DNA from: Thiobacillaceae bacterium
Lineage (GTDB): Bacteria > Pseudomonadota > Gammaproteobacteria > Burkholderiales > Thiobacillaceae
Direction: 5' to 3'
Assembly (NCBI GenBank): GCA_025054655.1
Contig: JANWZL010000143.1
Span: 1 to 33,713 of the forward strand
DNA: 33,713 bases
The notes under the pieces were generated by a model. That model ran no database searches, was not told where the DNA came from, and saw only the letters and a program-made list of their open reading frames with translations. The position numbers were made by a program, and so were the translations under genes. Below, piece by piece: positions 7,845-15,280 of this stretch. Positions within the stretch are counted from its first letter, which is position 1; each line of letters starts with the position of its first letter.

Positions 7845-9803
7845 ATGCCCACCACCCTGGAACTCGTCCTGCTCCTGCTCGCGACAGCCGTCGTCACGGT
7901 GGCGCTGTTCCGGCGCCTCGCGCTGCCGCCCATCCTGGCCTACATCCTGATCGGTGCCGCCCTGGGGCTCGCCCTGCCCTATCACGAGGAGGACTCGCCC
8001 GCCGTGCATCTGGCTGAGTTCGGCGTGGTCTTCCTCATGTTCTCCATCGGGCTGGAGTTCTCGCTCGCCAAGCTCAAGACCATGCGCAACGAGGTCTTCG
8101 TGCTGGGCGGGGCGCAGGTGGTGCTGACCACGCTCGCCTTCGCCGGCATCGCGCTGGCCGCCGGCTGGCCGCTGGAGTCGGGGCTCGCGGTGGGCGCCAT
8201 CCTGGCCATGTCGTCCACCGCCATCGTGAGCAAGCTGCTGGCCGAGCGCAACGAGCTGGACAGCGACTACGGCCGGCCCGTCATCGGCGTGCTGCTGTTC
8301 CAGGATCTGGCGGTCGCCCCGCTGGTGATCTTCATCCCGGCGCTGGCTGCCAGCCAGGGGCTGGCCGGCTCGCTGCTGCTGGCGAGCGTGAAGGCGGCGG
8401 CAGCGCTGGCGCTGATCCTCATCATCGGTCAGCGCATCCTGCGGCCCTGGTTCCATCTGATCGCCCAGGCCAAGTCGAGCGAGCTGTTCATGCTGAACGT
8501 GCTGCTGATCACTCTGGCGCTCGCCTACGCCACCGACCGGGCGGGGCTGTCGCTCGCCCTGGGGGCCTTCCTAGCCGGGGTGCTGATCTCCGAGACCGAA
8601 TACCGCTACCAGGTGGAGAGCGACATCCGACCCTTCCGCGACGTGCTGATGGGCCTGTTCTTCGTCTCCATCGGGCTGCTGCTCGACCTGGAGGTGCTGG
8701 CGGCTCACTGGGCGGAGGTGCTGGCCGCACTGCTCGCGCTGATCGCGGTCAAGCTCGTCATCGTCTTAGGGCTCGTGTGGTGGCTGCAGGCGAGCCTCGC
8801 TATCGCCTTGCGCGCGGGGCTCGCGCTCGCCCAGGCCGGTGAGTTCGGTTTCGTCCTGTTGTCGGTGGCCGGACGCAACGGCCTGGTGGACGCCGCCACC
8901 CAGCAATACCTACTGGCGGCGATGATCCTGTCCATGCTGGCTGCCCCCCTGCTGGTGCATTACGCCCCGCGGCTCGCGCGCCGGTTGGACGCGGGCGAGT
9001 GGAGCCGGCGCGCAGCCGACATCCATGCCATCGCCACGCGCAGCTTCGGCATCCACGACCACGTCATCCTGTGCGGCTACGGACGCACCGGACAGAGTCT
9101 GGCGCGGCTGCTGGAGGCGGAGGACGTGCCCTACATCGCCCTCGACCACGACCCCAAGCGGGTGGCTGCCGCGGCCGCGGCAGGCGAGAACGTGGTCTTC
9201 GGCGAATCCACTCGCCTGGAAGTGCTGCTGGCGGCAGGCCTGCGCCGGGCGAAGGCGGTGGTGATCACCTTCGCCCACACCCGCGCGGCCTTGCACACCA
9301 TCGCCGCCGTGCAGAGCGTCAAACCCGAGCTGCCCATCATCGTGCGCACCGTGGACGAGACCGACCTCGATCAGCTGCGTGCGGCAGGTGCGACCGAGGT
9401 GGTGCCGGAGGTGATGGAAGGGGCTTTGATGCTCGGTTCGCAGACCCTGCTCATGGCCGGTGTGCCACTCGCACGTGTGCTGCGCCGCATCCGCGCCACC
9501 CGCGAGGAGCGTTACGCCGCCCTGCGCGGCTACTTCCGCGGGCTGACCGACGAGGAGGAGCAGGACGAGGCGGCCCAGGAGCGGCTGGTCAGCATCCAGT
9601 TGACCGAACGGCATGGCGCCACCGGCAAGACCCTGGCCGAGCTGGGGTTGGAGGCCGACGGGGCGGCGGTGGTGGCCGTGCGCCGCCGGGGTATCCGCGG
9701 CACGGAGCCGTCGGCCGACACCCGTCTGCAGGCCGGCGACATCCTGGTGCTACGCGGCACACCGCAGGCACTGGCGCTGGCGGAGATGAAACTGACCGGC
9801 TGA
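7845..9803 (+). CDS. CPA2-family monovalent cation:proton antiporter with RCK/TrkA domains (KefB/YbaL-like)
   Basis: This is an inner-membrane K+ or Na+/H+ exchanger. The 652-aa protein has about 12 hydrophobic segments in residues 1-375, starting PTTLELVLLLLATAVVTVAL, with the GxxLGxxL-type entry segment and the conserved FQDLAVAPLV segment. It is followed by an RCK-N (TrkA-N) domain with the nucleotide motif CGYGRTGQSLARLLE (about 405-420) and a C-terminal TrkA-C domain ending at residue 652. The overall architecture is that of KefB/KefC and YbaL. I see no partner ancillary KefF/KefG gene, so gating by glutathione conjugates cannot be claimed. It is divergent from kdsD. The choice among Kef, Ybal or generic CPA2 is left open. 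Confidence 0.9.
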   Translation: MPTTLELVLLLLATAVVTVALFRRLALPPILAYILIGAALGLALPYHEEDSPAVHLAEFGVVFLMFSIGLEFSLAKLKTMRNEVFVLGGAQVVLTTLAFAGIALAAGWPLESGLAVGAILAMSSTAIVSKLLAERNELDSDYGRPVIGVLLFQDLAVAPLVIFIPALAASQGLAGSLLLASVKAAAALALILIIGQRILRPWFHLIAQAKSSELFMLNVLLITLALAYATDRAGLSLALGAFLAGVLISETEYRYQVESDIRPFRDVLMGLFFVSIGLLLDLEVLAAHWAEVLAALLALIAVKLVIVLGLVWWLQASLAIALRAGLALAQAGEFGFVLLSVAGRNGLVDAATQQYLLAAMILSMLAAPLLVHYAPRLARRLDAGEWSRRAADIHAIATRSFGIHDHVILCGYGRTGQSLARLLEAEDVPYIALDHDPKRVAAAAAAGENVVFGESTRLEVLLAAGLRRAKAVVITFAHTRAALHTIAAVQSVKPELPIIVRTVDETDLDQLRAAGATEVVPEVMEGALMLGSQTLLMAGVPLARVLRRIRATREERYAALRGYFRGLTDEEEQDEAAQERLVSIQLTERHGATGKTLAELGLEADGAAVVAVRRRGIRGTEPSADTRLQAGDILVLRGTPQALALAEMKLTG

Positions 9804-9815
9804 GACCTGCCCGCA

Positions 9816-9833
9816 GCCGACGGTACCGCCGGC
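9816..9833. repeat. Near-perfect 18-bp palindrome in convergent gap
   Basis: The 63-bp gap between the antiporter and pilin stops contains GCCGACGGTACCGCCGGC, symmetric apart from one mismatched pair and centred on GGTACC. It lies between converging genes but has no loop and no T-tract, so it is not a standard intrinsic terminator. It may be a protein-binding site or chance in GC-rich DNA. Confidence 0.3.
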
Positions 9834-9866
9834 AGACGTCGCACCGCCGCCTTATGCGCACCGGGT

Positions 9867-10550
9867 TCAGAACAACGCCGCCGCCCCGCAGTTGGCCTCA
9901 CCGCCCGCGGCGTTCCACAGACCCGTGCGGACGTCGTAACAGCGCGCCGCCACGGGCGCCGTACCGCCGCCGCTGTAGGGGCTGAAACGGAAATTGCCGC
10001 TGTCGGCACGACCATCGTCGATCTTGCGGTCGATCTCGGCCAACAGGCGGGCGGGGATCTGGTTGCCGGTCTTGAGGTTGAGGCGCAGGGAGCCGTTGGC
10101 GCCGGCGAAATCGGCGTCGTGCCTGAGCTGCAGGGTGGCGTTGTAGGGGTTGCGCGGCCATTCGCCGGCCGGGTCGGGATGGGCGTCGCGCGCCTGGTAG
10201 TTGCCGGTGATCAGGTTGGCGTGTGCCAGATGCACCCAGGCCAGCAGGCTCTCGCGCGCCTGCGCGGTATCCTGGATCACCCCGTCGCCATTGCCCCCCA
10301 CCTGCGGGCTCGCGATGCCGGCGAGGTTGGCGTAGGCGTGAGGGCCTGGATAATCGCCCGGCAGTGCGCGATATTTGTCTTGAAAGGCATAATAAGCCGC
10401 CTTGACGCTGTCGATCTGGGTGATGACGGCACGCACGCGCGCGCTTTCGATGAGCTCCTGCCCCTTGAGCACTCCGCCCAGCAACAGCCCGATGACCACC
10501 AGGACGATGGCCAGTTCGATCAGGGTGAACCCGGTCAGCACGCGCGGCAT
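9867..10550 (-). CDS. Prepilin-like protein with type IV/II N-terminal methylation motif
   Basis: The 227-aa product has a classical prepilin leader: MPRVLTG followed by FTLIELAIVLVVIGLLLGG, with cleavage by prepilin peptidase expected after Gly7, methylation of Phe8, and Glu at mature position 5. The rest is a soluble head with YRALPGDYPG, a GGNGDGVI loop that resembles a calcium-binding turn, and two cysteines near the C-terminus (RCYDVRTG ... EANCG) that could form the pilin disulfide loop. It may be a major or minor pilin or a pseudopilin; there is no pil or gsp gene beside it to decide. The track start at 10676 lacks sense for a prepilin and was trimmed to the ATG at 10550. It diverges from a membrane histidine kinase, and a sigma-54-like element sits just upstream. 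Confidence 0.85.
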   Translation of the reverse strand: MPRVLTGFTLIELAIVLVVIGLLLGGVLKGQELIESARVRAVITQIDSVKAAYYAFQDKYRALPGDYPGPHAYANLAGIASPQVGGNGDGVIQDTAQARESLLAWVHLAHANLITGNYQARDAHPDPAGEWPRNPYNATLQLRHDADFAGANGSLRLNLKTGNQIPARLLAEIDRKIDDGRADSGNFRFSPYSGGGTAPVAARCYDVRTGLWNAAGGEANCGAAALF

Positions 10551-10564
10551 GGCCTGTGTGTGCA

Positions 10565-10580
10565 AGCAAGCTGTAGGCCA
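10565..10580 (-). promoter_or_regulatory. Candidate sigma-54 (-24/-12) promoter for the pilin gene
   Basis: The minus strand reads TGGCCTACAGCTTGCT. This has GG and GC exactly 10 nt apart and matches TGGCAC-N5-TTGCW at the conserved GG, TTGC and final T. Pilin genes are often RpoN-dependent (known for Pseudomonas pilA), and rpoN is in this window. Against it, the predicted start lies only about 4 nt before the ATG, leaving almost no leader, and the -24 half deviates at two positions. Confidence 0.45.
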
Positions 10581-10584
10581 ATCA

Positions 10585-10607
10585 GATGCAAGAACGCAGC
10601 GTGCATC
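10585..10607. repeat. Inverted repeat GATGCA-N11-TGCATC
   Basis: Perfect 6-bp arms lie just upstream of the sigma-54-like element, within the divergent pilin/kinase gap. The spacing suits a dimeric regulator's operator, but no regulator is identified. Confidence 0.35.
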
Positions 10608-10614
10608 TGGCCGC

Positions 10615-10646
10615 GTCGGCGGCGTCGGTTTTCCGACACGGCCGAC
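10615..10646. repeat. Strong stem-loop in the divergent pilin/kinase region
   Basis: GTCGGC and GCCGAC form an outer 6-bp stem, and GTCGG-TTTT-CCGAC an inner 5-bp stem with a TTTT loop, separated by a 3x3 internal loop. On either strand this is a stable hairpin. No T-tract follows, so termination is unlikely; it could be a DNA or RNA structural element of one of the two divergent transcripts. Confidence 0.5.
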
Positions 10647-10743
10647 AGCAGGTGGTGTGTCGAGGCGCCCAGGCATGCACTACAGTGTACGCGGGGCCGG
10701 GATCGGACTCAAATGCGACTGCAGGGCGGCGATGACCGCCCGA

Positions 10744-10749
10744 TATACA
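10744..10749 (+). promoter_or_regulatory. Candidate -10 element (TATACA) for the histidine kinase
   Basis: TATACA ends 8 nt before the kinase ATG and no Shine-Dalgarno lies between them. If functional, the mRNA would be essentially leaderless. No good -35 was found. Confidence 0.25.
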
Positions 10750-10757
10750 CCCTGGCC

Positions 10758-12542
10758 ATGAAATCGACCGCACCCGCCACCCACACGGCCGTCCGCGCAG
10801 CGACGGCCGAGACGGCCCTCGCCGTGGCCCAGCGGGGCAACAGGGCACTGGCCCTGATGCTGCTGTTGCTGCACGTCGCCTTCGTCTGGGGGGCCGGCGA
10901 GCCCTGGGGTCAGGCCGTCAGCCTCGCGCACTACGGCGCCTTCCTGCTCTGGCAGCCCTTCCTGAGCAATGTGCAACGCCTGCCGTGGTCGCGTGCCTTG
11001 GTGGTCCTCGCGGTGGGGGTATGGCTCGCGGTCTGGCCCACGGCCTGGGCCATCGCCCTGTGGTGCATCATGCTGGCCGCCCTCGTGGGCGGGATCGCCC
11101 TGGGCACATCCGGCTGGCGCGAGCGCCTGCCCCTGGTCCTCGCCTTCATCTATCTCCTCGCCCTGGTCGTGCTATGGCTGCTGCCGCGGCTGTATGGTCT
11201 GCCCCAGTCCTCAGCGCGGCCGTGGGGCTATGCCCACGACGCCCTGGTCCTGCTGCCGCTGCTGGTGCTGTTGCTGCCCTCGCCCAGGCCGCGTGCGGCC
11301 ACGCTGGGCAGCGACCTGCTGCATGCCGTGTTGATCTTCCTGTTGCTCGGTGTGCTGGTGCTGGGCGGTCATACCGCCATGCGCGTGCTGGACATCGGTT
11401 ACGTGCAGGGCATGCTGTGGAGTGGGCTCATCCTGGCCGGGGCCCTGTTGATGTTTGTGTGGCTGTGGGGCCCGCGCGGCGGCTTCGCCGGCCTGCGCAA
11501 TCTGTTCTCCCGCTACGTCCTGTCGCTGGGGCAGCCGCTGGAGGATTGGCTGGCACAGACGGCCGCGGCGGCGGAAAAGGAGGCCGACCCGGAGGCCTTC
11601 ATCCGCGCCACCATGGAGGGGTTTTCCAACCTACCCTGGGCCACCGGTGTAGCCTGGCGCACCCAGTACTCGGAAGGGCGGCTGGGGAAGGACAGCCCCT
11701 ATAGCGAGCGTTTCCGACATCTGGGTGTGGAGGCCGTGTTCTACACCGAACGCCCCCTCAACCCGACCTTCGTGCTGCATCTGCGCCTGCTCACCCAGGT
11801 GGTGGGGTATTTCTACGCGGCCAAGATCCGCGAGCAGGCGCTGGCCACCAATGCCTACACCCAGGCCATCTACGAGACCGGTTCGCGCTTGACCCATGAC
11901 GTGAAGAACATGCTGCAGTCGCTGCGCACCCTGAGTTCGGCCGCCGAACATAGCGGCCCGGACCAGGCAGTGGAACTGCAGCAGCTGATGCAGCGACAGA
12001 TGCCGCAGATCGTCAAACGGCTGGAGATCACCCTGGACAAGCTCAAATCCCCGCAGCGGGCAGCCGAGGTCGGCAGTGAGGGGCTCGTCCTGGCGCGCGA
12101 ATGGTGGCGGGATCTGAAGGCCCGTTACAGCCAGGACGGCATCGATTTCCACACCGATGACGCCAACGCCGAGGGCTGGCTGCCCCAGGACCTGTTCGAC
12201 AGCGTGGCCGACAACCTGTTGCAGAACGCCTTGCGCAAGCGACAGCAGGACCCCGAGCTGCACATCCGCGTGTGGTTCACGCTGCGTGGCGGCCCGCAAC
12301 TGGTGGTCATCGACGACGGGGCCGCCGCCCCACCGGAGGTCGTGCGCAAGCTCTTCCATGCACCGGTGTCGAGCCATGACGGCCTGGGTATAGGCCTGTA
12401 TCAGGCGGCCAAACAGGCCGCTCAGCTGGGCTACCGTCTGACCCTGGAGGAGAACCGCGAAGGCCGAGTGAGCTTCCGCCTATACCCGCTGCCGCCCGGG
12501 GAGGTCGGCAGCGCCGTTGGCGGCGGGAAGGCCGCGGTCTGA
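10758..12542 (+). CDS. Orphan multi-TM sensor histidine kinase
   Basis: The ORF track runs from 10119, but that would read through the pilin gene on the other strand; the ATG at 10758 (594 aa) starts just before the membrane domain. Residues about 28-240 contain roughly seven to eight hydrophobic helices. A linker (about 270-365) is GAF-like in pattern, but I only suggest that. The kinase core has the H box with His380 (RLTHDVKNMLQSL), the N box DNLLQNALRK (about 486-495), and the G boxes VVIDDG and GLGIGLYQA (542-550). It probably autophosphorylates on His380 and signals to a response regulator encoded elsewhere, since none is adjacent. Divergence from the pilin gene suggests a link to pilus expression, as for PilS, but its membrane and linker layout is closer to PrsK-type kinases. 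The ligand is unknown. Confidence 0.85.
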   Translation: MKSTAPATHTAVRAATAETALAVAQRGNRALALMLLLLHVAFVWGAGEPWGQAVSLAHYGAFLLWQPFLSNVQRLPWSRALVVLAVGVWLAVWPTAWAIALWCIMLAALVGGIALGTSGWRERLPLVLAFIYLLALVVLWLLPRLYGLPQSSARPWGYAHDALVLLPLLVLLLPSPRPRAATLGSDLLHAVLIFLLLGVLVLGGHTAMRVLDIGYVQGMLWSGLILAGALLMFVWLWGPRGGFAGLRNLFSRYVLSLGQPLEDWLAQTAAAAEKEADPEAFIRATMEGFSNLPWATGVAWRTQYSEGRLGKDSPYSERFRHLGVEAVFYTERPLNPTFVLHLRLLTQVVGYFYAAKIREQALATNAYTQAIYETGSRLTHDVKNMLQSLRTLSSAAEHSGPDQAVELQQLMQRQMPQIVKRLEITLDKLKSPQRAAEVGSEGLVLAREWWRDLKARYSQDGIDFHTDDANAEGWLPQDLFDSVADNLLQNALRKRQQDPELHIRVWFTLRGGPQLVVIDDGAAAPPEVVRKLFHAPVSSHDGLGIGLYQAAKQAAQLGYRLTLEENREGRVSFRLYPLPPGEVGSAVGGGKAAV

Positions 12543-12552
12543 GGCCGCAGGC

Positions 12553-13281
12553 CTAGGCGCCGGCCGCCTCCACCATCAGGCGCTTCATCTCCGCCACCGC
12601 CCGCTCCCAGCCGACGAACAGGGCATGCGCGACGATGGCATGGCCGATGTTGAGCTCGGCTATACCTGGGATGGCGGCCACCGGCTGCACGTTGTGATAG
12701 TTCAGGCCATGTCCGGCGTTGACCTGCAACCCGAGCCGCCGTCCATGGGCCACCGCCTCACGGATGCGGGCGAGGGCCTCGTGCCGCTCGGCCTCGGTCA
12801 GCGCATTGGCGTAATGACCGGTGTGCAGCTCCACCACCGGGGCACCTGCCTGGTGGGCCGCGTCGAGCTGTGCGGCTTCGGGGTCGATGAACAGCGACAC
12901 GCGGATGCCGGCCTGCTTCAGCCGCCCGCAGGCTTCGGTGATGCGCGCGTAATTCGCCACCACGTCCAAGCCCCCCTCGGTGGTCAGCTCCTCGCGCCGC
13001 TCGGGCACCAGACACACGTCGTGCGGCCGCACCTCGAGGGCAATGCCGATCATCTCCTCGGTGACCGCCATCTCCAGGTTCATGCGGGTGGAGAGCAGGC
13101 GTCGCAACACGCGCACGTCCTCGTCCTGGATGTGGCGGCGATCCTCGCGCAGGTGCAGGGTGATGGCGTCCGCCCCGGCCGATTCCGCCATCAGCGCCGC
13201 CTGGATCGGGCTGGGATAGGGCGTGCCTCGGGCCTGGCGCAGGGTGGCGACGTGGTCGATGTTGACGCCGAGCTTGAGCAT
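12553..13281 (-). CDS. pdxJ: Pyridoxine 5'-phosphate synthase PdxJ
   Basis: PdxJ condenses 1-deoxyxylulose-5-phosphate with 3-amino-2-oxopropyl phosphate to make pyridoxine-5'-phosphate (DXP-dependent vitamin B6 pathway). The 242-aa TIM-barrel opens [20 protein letters not shown], the family signature, and contains [17 protein letters not shown] and [12 protein letters not shown]. The length is normal. It converges with the histidine kinase (10 bp gap). In many proteobacteria pdxJ follows recO, but here it follows an unknown gene across a 96-bp gap that contains a G-rich repeat. Confidence 0.96.
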   Translation of the reverse strand: MLKLGVNIDHVATLRQARGTPYPSPIQAALMAESAGADAITLHLREDRRHIQDEDVRVLRRLLSTRMNLEMAVTEEMIGIALEVRPHDVCLVPERREELTTEGGLDVVANYARITEACGRLKQAGIRVSLFIDPEAAQLDAAHQAGAPVVELHTGHYANALTEAERHEALARIREAVAHGRRLGLQVNAGHGLNYHNVQPVAAIPGIAELNIGHAIVAHALFVGWERAVAEMKRLMVEAAGA

Positions 13282-13285
13282 GATC

Positions 13286-13326
13286 GGGAAGCGGGAAGCG
13301 GGGAAGTGGGAAACGGGGAAGGGTGG
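13286..13326 (+). repeat. G-rich GGGAARY heptamer tract upstream of pdxJ (predicted G-quadruplex)
   Basis: Six to seven G-runs of 3-4 are spaced by AAGC, AAGT and AAAC, i.e. a degenerate tandem repeat of a 7-mer GGGAARY, beginning 5 bp outside the pdxJ start codon. Runs and loops satisfy the standard G3+N1-7 quadruplex rule several times over. The G-rich strand is the template strand for pdxJ, whose leader would be C-rich. A similar tract occurs at 22404. Confidence 0.8.
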
Positions 13327-13377
13327 AGCGATCTTTTATTTTAACGAAGTCGGAGGTTGGCGCGATCAGGGGCGTTG

Positions 13378-14511
13378 TCAGCCTTGGCCTTGGCCGTGCA
13401 AGCCCTCGGCAAAGGCCCGCAGGGTGTCTGCCTTGAACTGCTCGGACTGCCTTTGCGCCTGGCGGGCGAGTGCACGCTGCAGCGGATCGCCTCCCCTGCC
13501 GCCGGCGGCCTGTGCATCCTCGGGCTCGGCCAACAGGGGATAGACCACGCGACGGCGGCGCTGCGCGTCGAACCAGTACAGGTTGCGCGCCACCCGTTCG
13601 TAGCCGTAGGGCATCAGCAGGGCGCCGAACTCGGCCGCCGCGGGGTAGCCCTCGCCCGCGCCCTGCGCGCCGATGAAGCCGGCCGCGGCCAGGCGCTCGG
13701 TGAACCGCGCCGCATCGCGCAGATACAGGTGGGCGAGGTAGAGATAGTGCTGCCGCCGCAGGGTCCAGGCCACCACACCGTCGGCGTCCACCTCGCGCAC
13801 GGGCGCCTCTGCCGCCGGCGTGCCGAGGGCGTTGACATGGTGCAGCACGACGCCCGCCGGGTGGGCGAGCATGGCGGGGTTGCGCCCCTCGAGGTAGTTG
13901 ACCACGCTGTAGGCAAGGCGCACATAGGCCTGCACGGGGCTGCGCAGGGTGGTGTCTGCCTGCAGGCGCTCGTGCAGGGCGAGCAACTGCGGCAGCTGGT
14001 CGGCAGGTACCGGCGCGGCCAGGGTAAGGCGGTGGCCATCGGGGAAGTCGGCCACCACCGCGTCGTCCTCGCGCGGCAACAGCACGCGCAGGTTGTAGCG
14101 GCCTTCCAGGTGGCGCCGCAGGATGTCCAGCCAGGCACCCGGGTGGATGTCGCGTACGCTGGTCGCTAGCTCGTCGAAGCGCTCGGCGCTGGTCAGACTC
14201 ACCACTTCGCTGCCGCGATAGGCGAGCTCCAGGCCGGACAGCCCGCCGGCATGGCGCAGCCGCACCCGGTGACCGTCGGCGTCCAGCCATTCAGCCGACC
14301 AGCCCCGTTTCTCCAGGCGGAAACGCTCCGGTACGAGGTCGCCGAGGAACAGGCGCGTGGGTAGATCTTGCGCGCTGCGCACCGCCGACAGCAGCGCCAC
14401 CGGCACGCGGAAAGGCCGTTGCAGCTCGGCCGGGAGGATACGGCGGGGAAATACCGGTGCACGCTCGGCTGCGCTATGCTGTTCGCCCTGGGGCACGTCG
14501 CGCGGGTCCAT
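13378..14511 (-). CDS. Conserved-looking protein of unknown function (377 aa)
   Basis: I do not recognise this protein. It is soluble in appearance: no signal peptide, no transmembrane helix and no P-loop or metal motif. Visible features are an N-terminal segment [24 protein letters not shown], a middle part alternating beta strands ([19 protein letters not shown]), a Leu-rich helical stretch ([18 protein letters not shown]) and a charged, Gln-rich C-terminus ([17 protein letters not shown]). Codon use and Ala/Arg/Leu composition resemble the neighbours, so it is likely a real gene. The ATG at 14511 is preferred over the GTG at 14535 because a TATACT lies 6 nt upstream. It diverges from the ABC transporter genes and lies upstream of pdxJ on the same strand. 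Confidence 0.75.
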   Translation of the reverse strand: MDPRDVPQGEQHSAAERAPVFPRRILPAELQRPFRVPVALLSAVRSAQDLPTRLFLGDLVPERFRLEKRGWSAEWLDADGHRVRLRHAGGLSGLELAYRGSEVVSLTSAERFDELATSVRDIHPGAWLDILRRHLEGRYNLRVLLPREDDAVVADFPDGHRLTLAAPVPADQLPQLLALHERLQADTTLRSPVQAYVRLAYSVVNYLEGRNPAMLAHPAGVVLHHVNALGTPAAEAPVREVDADGVVAWTLRRQHYLYLAHLYLRDAARFTERLAAAGFIGAQGAGEGYPAAAEFGALLMPYGYERVARNLYWFDAQRRRRVVYPLLAEPEDAQAAGGRGGDPLQRALARQAQRQSEQFKADTLRAFAEGLHGQGQG

Positions 14512-14517
14512 CCCATC

Positions 14518-14523
14518 AGTATA
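14518..14523 (-). promoter_or_regulatory. Candidate -10 element (TATACT) for the 377-aa protein
   Basis: TATACT on the minus strand ends 6 nt before the ATG at 14511. A TTGACG hexamer lies upstream, but at 13-nt spacing, shorter than the normal 16-18. Use of this site would give a leaderless mRNA. Confidence 0.3.
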
Positions 14524-14560
14524 CCGCCGCCCCACCCGTCAAGCTGCGCCTGCCGCTCGC

Positions 14561-15280
14561 ATGACCAGCCAAACCTCCAGCCCCGTCTTCCGCGTGTGCG
14601 GCCTGACCAAGGTCTATCGCATGGGCGAGGTCACGGTCGAGGCCCTGCGCGGTATCGACCTGGAGCTGTATGCGGGTGAGCTCGTCGTGCTGCTGGGGCC
14701 ATCGGGCAGCGGCAAGTCCACCCTGCTCAACATCCTCGGCGGGCTGGACGCCGCCAGCAGCGGCGAGGTCTGGTACCAGGGGCAGCGGCTCAGCGACGCC
14801 GATGAGCGCGCGCTGACGCGCTTCCGCCGCGAGCACGTGGGTTTCGTCTTCCAGTTCTATAACCTCATTCCCAGCCTGACCGCGCGCGAGAATGTGGCTG
14901 CCGTGACCGAGATCGCCCGCGCCCCCATGCCGCCGGAGGAGGCCCTACGGCTGGTGGGGCTGGGCGAGCGGCTGGATCACTTCCCGGCTCAGCTGTCCGG
15001 CGGCGAACAGCAGCGTGTGGCCATCGCGCGGGCGATCGCCAAGCGGCCGGCGGTGTTGTTGTGCGACGAGCCCACCGGTGCACTCGACTCGCACACCGGC
15101 GTGGTGGTGCTGGAAGTGCTGGAGCGGGTCAACCGCGAGCTGGGCACGCTGACCGTGCTCATCACCCACAACGCCGGCATCGCGGCGATGGCCGATCGCG
15201 TGGTGCGCATGAGCGACGGCCGCATCGCCGAGGTGCGCCGCAACCTGCACAAGACGCCGGCCCGGCAGCTCAGCTGGTGA
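14561..15280 (+). CDS. ABC transporter ATP-binding protein (MacB/LolD-type)
   Basis: The 239-aa ATPase has Walker A GPSGSGKS (46-53), the Q-loop in [18 protein letters not shown], the signature [16 protein letters not shown], Walker [14 protein letters not shown] and an H-loop in LITHN. PTGALDS and the [10 protein letters not shown] run place it in the MacB/LolD/FtsE branch that pairs with FtsX-type permeases. The track start (14357) includes upstream shadow sequence; the ATG at 14561 gives the usual short N-terminus. Its stop overlaps the permease start (GTGA), so the two form one transporter. The substrate is unknown; lipoprotein, peptide or antibiotic export are all possible. Confidence 0.92.
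   Translation: MTSQTSSPVFRVCGLTKVYRMGEVTVEALRGIDLELYAGELVVLLGPSGSGKSTLLNILGGLDAASSGEVWYQGQRLSDADERALTRFRREHVGFVFQFYNLIPSLTARENVAAVTEIARAPMPPEEALRLVGLGERLDHFPAQLSGGEQQRVAIARAIAKRPAVLLCDEPTGALDSHTGVVVLEVLERVNRELGTLTVLITHNAGIAAMADRVVRMSDGRIAEVRRNLHKTPARQLSW

Noticed and set aside
7806-8456. N-terminal extension of kdsD to a 545-aa ORF (8456..6819)
   Set aside because: The extra 217 residues are Gln/His/Asp-rich shadow sequence antisense to the antiporter, and normal KdsD is 328 aa starting at 7805.
10119-10757. Upstream extension of the histidine kinase ORF (start 10119)
   Set aside because: It would read antisense through the pilin gene; the membrane domain begins just after the ATG at 10758.
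12758-14290. 510-aa minus-strand ORF across pdxJ and the 377-aa gene
   Set aside because: It is in a different frame from both genes and is an Arg/Pro/Ala/Gly-rich shadow; pdxJ in the adjacent frame has clear family motifs.
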